From: Deltaproteobacteria bacterium
GTDB taxonomy: Bacteria > Myxococcota_C > UBA6777
Length of the DNA stretch: 64,000 bases
NCBI GenBank assembly: GCA_006226375.1
Contig: SBHC01000060.1
Location: 1-64,000 of the forward strand
Reading direction: 5' to 3'
The position numbers were made by a program, and so were the translations under genes. This document shows, in pieces, positions 62,501 through 64,000 of this stretch. Below the pieces are notes generated by a model. That model was given only the letters and a program-made list of their open reading frames with translations. It searched no databases and was not told the DNA's origin. Every line of letters starts with the position of its first letter. The stretch's first letter is position 1.

Positions 62501-64000
62501 TTTTCCTCGTTCTGGGGTGTCACACAAGCTACTTTTTCTTTATCCCAATCTTATCCAGCATTGGAGTGTTTCGGCTGAGAACAATCATGCTTTTTTTCAG
62601 AAAGCTCACACCAAGTCTTTGGAGGTTGGCGATCTGAACTTTGCAGAGTATAGCTTGGGAGCAGAGAGCAGCCTGAAGCTCGTTCTTGGAAAACCCCTGG
62701 CTGATGTTCTTGCTAGCCAGCAGCGTGCATACCGCTTCGCGTTTCAGTTTCGTGGCAAAGCCTTTTTGTCGTCTGTACAGGCTTCTTGTCTTACGCTTAT
62801 GGAACAATACATTCGGGCTTTGGAAGGCGGGACTCTTGAAGCAACCAGCCTCTCCAGTGTGGCCTTCTCTGAAGAAGATTTTCTTCAGAAGTGTGGGGAC
62901 GATGAAGGCGCGATGCTTATGTATTGTGCCTACAAGCAGACGCTCTATTATCTTGCCGACCAACCCGAGCGGGCATGGGAGTTTTCAGAGCGGGGCTTGG
63001 CTTACATCGAACTTGCATTGGGCACTTTGGATGGGCCTGAGTTCTTTTTGTACACAGGTCTTAGTTTGTTGTGTCTTCGTGGTAAGAAGGAGGGAGGGCT
63101 GTCTTGGAAACAACGCCGGGTTCTTCATCGCTGTTTCCGGATGTTTCGGTCTTGGTCACAAAGCAACCCCACAAACTTTCAATACAAGTTGCATCTTCTC
63201 GAAGGAGAGAGCGCTAGGCTGCGCGGGGATTTTTCTGTAGCGATGCAGTCGTATCATGACGCAGCGATGGGGGCAAAGGCAATTGATGCTCTTGACATCT
63301 TTGCCTTAAGCAATGAACTGTTACTGCAACATTATCACAACAGGCATCATACATCGGTGGCACGTTTGTATCTTCAGGAAGCGCTGCAAGCGTACCGACG
63401 CTGGGGAGCACTGACGAAGGTCTCTCAGCTGATGCAAAGCTTTGCTTCATTGCTATCCTTTTCTGTAGCTTCTGCTCCTGGAAGTGTTGGGTGGGGTTCA
63501 TTCTCATTGGGAGAGCAAAGGCGTACACATTCCGACCTGGATCTTCATTCCGTGACAGAAGCTGCCGCAAGCATCGCTTCTATCTCTGCAGTCGAACAAC
63601 TTCTCGATAAGCTCATGAAGCTTTTGGTTCGTAGCGCAGGAGCAACCTCAGGTGTGTTGCTTCTCTTACACGATGAGCGGTTGCGCGTAGCTGCTGTGTT
63701 ACCCAATGTCGAGAGTGAAGTCTCTCTCCAACATCATTTGTTTTTATCAAACTTCCAAGAGGCTCCACATTCCATTCTTCGCTACGTTTGGCGAACTGAG
63801 ATGCTGCTCAAGGTGGAGAACGCTCATCTTCATCAGCGCTGGTCCAAAGATCCTTACTTGAATGACCGGCCTGTGGCTTCAATGCTCGTTGTTCCTATCC
63901 TTCAGCAAGGCAAGCTGTTTGGTTTGGTGTATTTGGAAAATCGTTGGCTTCCTGATGCTTTCTCTGAAGAACGGGTTACTTTGGTCCAAGCTTTGGCGAC
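59535..64000 (+). CDS. Pseudokinase / AAA-type ATPase / GAF signalling protein (C-terminus beyond window)
   Basis: At least 1488 residues; the frame stays open to the window edge. GTG 59535 overlaps the upstream stop, and AGGAGG at 59522-59527 supports it. Residues 1-270 are a Hanks-kinase fold: Lys kept (VVLKVVL), but the catalytic loop reads GWCHSSWGPHHILL without Asp and no DFG is seen, while YLSPEG and DLRSNFYSLGVLL remain, so it is a pseudokinase. A P-loop ATPase follows at about 320 (CGPGGIGKTTLL, LLVLEDWQWSD), then a long helical TPR-like stretch and a GAF domain from about 1350. Known relatives end in histidine kinase or cyclase domains; that end is missing here. Confidence 0.87.
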   Translation, partial: MNRLPLPSVEGFQVHEWIAKGPITGVVRGVRLSDEQPVVLKVVLSSQVEKPSVFAHEYSVATDLQHKHWAQILEIEEKGELPYLCWADTQSIALSRWMEHHTCSVEMALCLGLQLVEALNPLEERGWCHSSWGPHHILLQPDNQIQMVGMSHVQPVNDVGGFSDTFVEEELPYLSPEGVGRTAGSLDLRSNFYSLGVLLYRLLTQRYPFTVDTALQWLHAHVALQPRALLDDNPSVPAMLGRVIEKLLGKRKEDRYQTCLGLQADLLFCLHHWQRSQKVPTVPLGRCDQTHSLSPPLGLFGRSEELTWWENQSKRWKEKAPTCWSVCGPGGIGKTTLLRSFLESESSVRFQTLFGKFEAGQHQRPFFAWGQAVQGWIQELFVEDSERWEEWVRVLQKHMGESLPLLFVLCPELRPLFAQRAASPKSQALNAVNQWLIFWEKLFRFWVQHDQQMLLVLEDWQWSDQSSLQLLEWTLSHGPANLGILLSYRDDDASLESEQITHLGPLLLTHNVESLKLSPLCMEALDQWLTVLFPISSTTPLSPLIYRKAGGNPLVWWQLFRSGLEDGWLKFHPPSVDFTTGEGTPGRWEWNLEQLQMTDLSEHVATLVARRVETLPPIDQELLSWAACLGRVFSVHHVWQAMELSRADIVAILHRCIQQDILALVDGSSLYLWQRESSPSPLSSPQLRFLHDSLQQHIYEISAPHKQSLRHLRLAQFMQLEWCNLGESEGSLVFAIAEQWSRAQALKASVSSHDCRAAATIFRSAAQQARKVGAFADSLSFAKIGLAFLSKKDAQTEHEELNIELSLLEIEGSYLSSQVERAEELSRLLYNEHRTNSSVCERIERLQIVLHTSLGNHKQALSLGLDVLKRIGISIPMEPGPLSMIKALLHLRLSLSQQTYDSLFALPEMKDPNALRWMEILMELSVSAFIEFQQHAILIAIWMLRLTLRYGLAPTSSYGFMIVAVLQIMRGKLQQATMLGEVALELDNRFPRSGVSHKLLFLYPNLIQHWSVSAENNHAFFQKAHTKSLEVGDLNFAEYSLGAESSLKLVLGKPLADVLASQQRAYRFAFQFRGKAFLSSVQASCLTLMEQYIRALEGGTLEATSLSSVAFSEEDFLQKCGDDEGAMLMYCAYKQTLYYLADQPERAWEFSERGLAYIELALGTLDGPEFFLYTGLSLLCLRGKKEGGLSWKQRRVLHRCFRMFRSWSQSNPTNFQYKLHLLEGESARLRGDFSVAMQSYHDAAMGAKAIDALDIFALSNELLLQHYHNRHHTSVARLYLQEALQAYRRWGALTKVSQLMQSFASLLSFSVASAPGSVGWGSFSLGEQRRTHSDLDLHSVTEAAASIASISAVEQLLDKLMKLLVRSAGATSGVLLLLHDERLRVAAVLPNVESEVSLQHHLFLSNFQEAPHSILRYVWRTEMLLKVENAHLHQRWSKDPYLNDRPVASMLVVPILQQGKLFGLVYLENRWLPDAFSEERVTLVQALA

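Overview
The window looks like chromosomal DNA of a mid-GC (roughly 50-55 percent by eye) Gram-negative bacterium, most likely Myxococcota or a related former 'deltaproteobacterial' lineage. The reasons are a very large Ser/Thr kinase with a coiled coil and membrane domain, a degenerate kinase fused to a signalling ATPase and GAF domain, many lipoproteins and outer-membrane barrels, Cys-rich secreted proteins, a sigma-54 regulator of the XylR_N/V4R type, and many orphan secreted proteins. I saw no insertion sequence, prophage, rRNA or CRISPR array.

Layout. 1-1501: a truncated XylR_N/V4R regulator diverges from a pirin gene; two palindromes and a -24/-12 promoter lie between them. 1533-5220: two paralogous membrane-anchored proteins, then an aminotransferase and a chorismate mutase/prephenate dehydrogenase fusion (tyrosine synthesis). 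5440-10054: GH1 glycosidase, a two-component pair, an acyl-CoA desaturase. 10055-11390: a serine tRNA locus. 11430-26124: giant kinase and phosphoesterase, secreted and membrane proteins, an orphan LeuA-type allosteric domain, a roadblock protein, a 960-residue orphan. 26517-28667: ECF sigma with a putative anti-sigma protein, and TlyA. 28831-49300: mainly envelope proteins (lipoproteins, FadL-like and other barrels, patatin, MpaB-type oxygenase, M14 carboxypeptidase, kelch protein) plus ATP-grasp, GAF and proline dehydrogenase genes. 49322-54161: a ubiquitin-like conjugation operon. 54572-58152: AraC regulator, lipoprotein, trypsin-like protease. 58306-64000: response regulator overlapping a huge pseudokinase/ATPase/GAF gene that runs off the window.

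The most striking locus is 10390-11268. A 47-codon reading frame holds 13 serine codons using all six serine triplets, and is followed by an intrinsic terminator with a competing antiterminator. Five class II tRNA-Ser genes follow, with anticodons GGA, GCT, GCT, CGA and TGA. This reads as ribosome-mediated attenuation in which supply of charged tRNA-Ser controls transcription of a complete serine tRNA set. The five tRNAs also share an abnormal C at position 8, a three-nucleotide acceptor/D linker, and no encoded CCA.

The second notable locus is 49911-54161: a Prok_Ub-like ubiquitin-like protein ending in GTKG, two unfamiliar proteins, an E2-like protein, a JAMM/JAB peptidase and a ThiF-like E1 in one operon. 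It resembles the conjugation core of PRTRC cassettes but lacks their ParB/ParM-type partners here, and several of its gaps carry RNA hairpins. Start codons were often moved inward from the longest possible frame to the one with a ribosome binding site.
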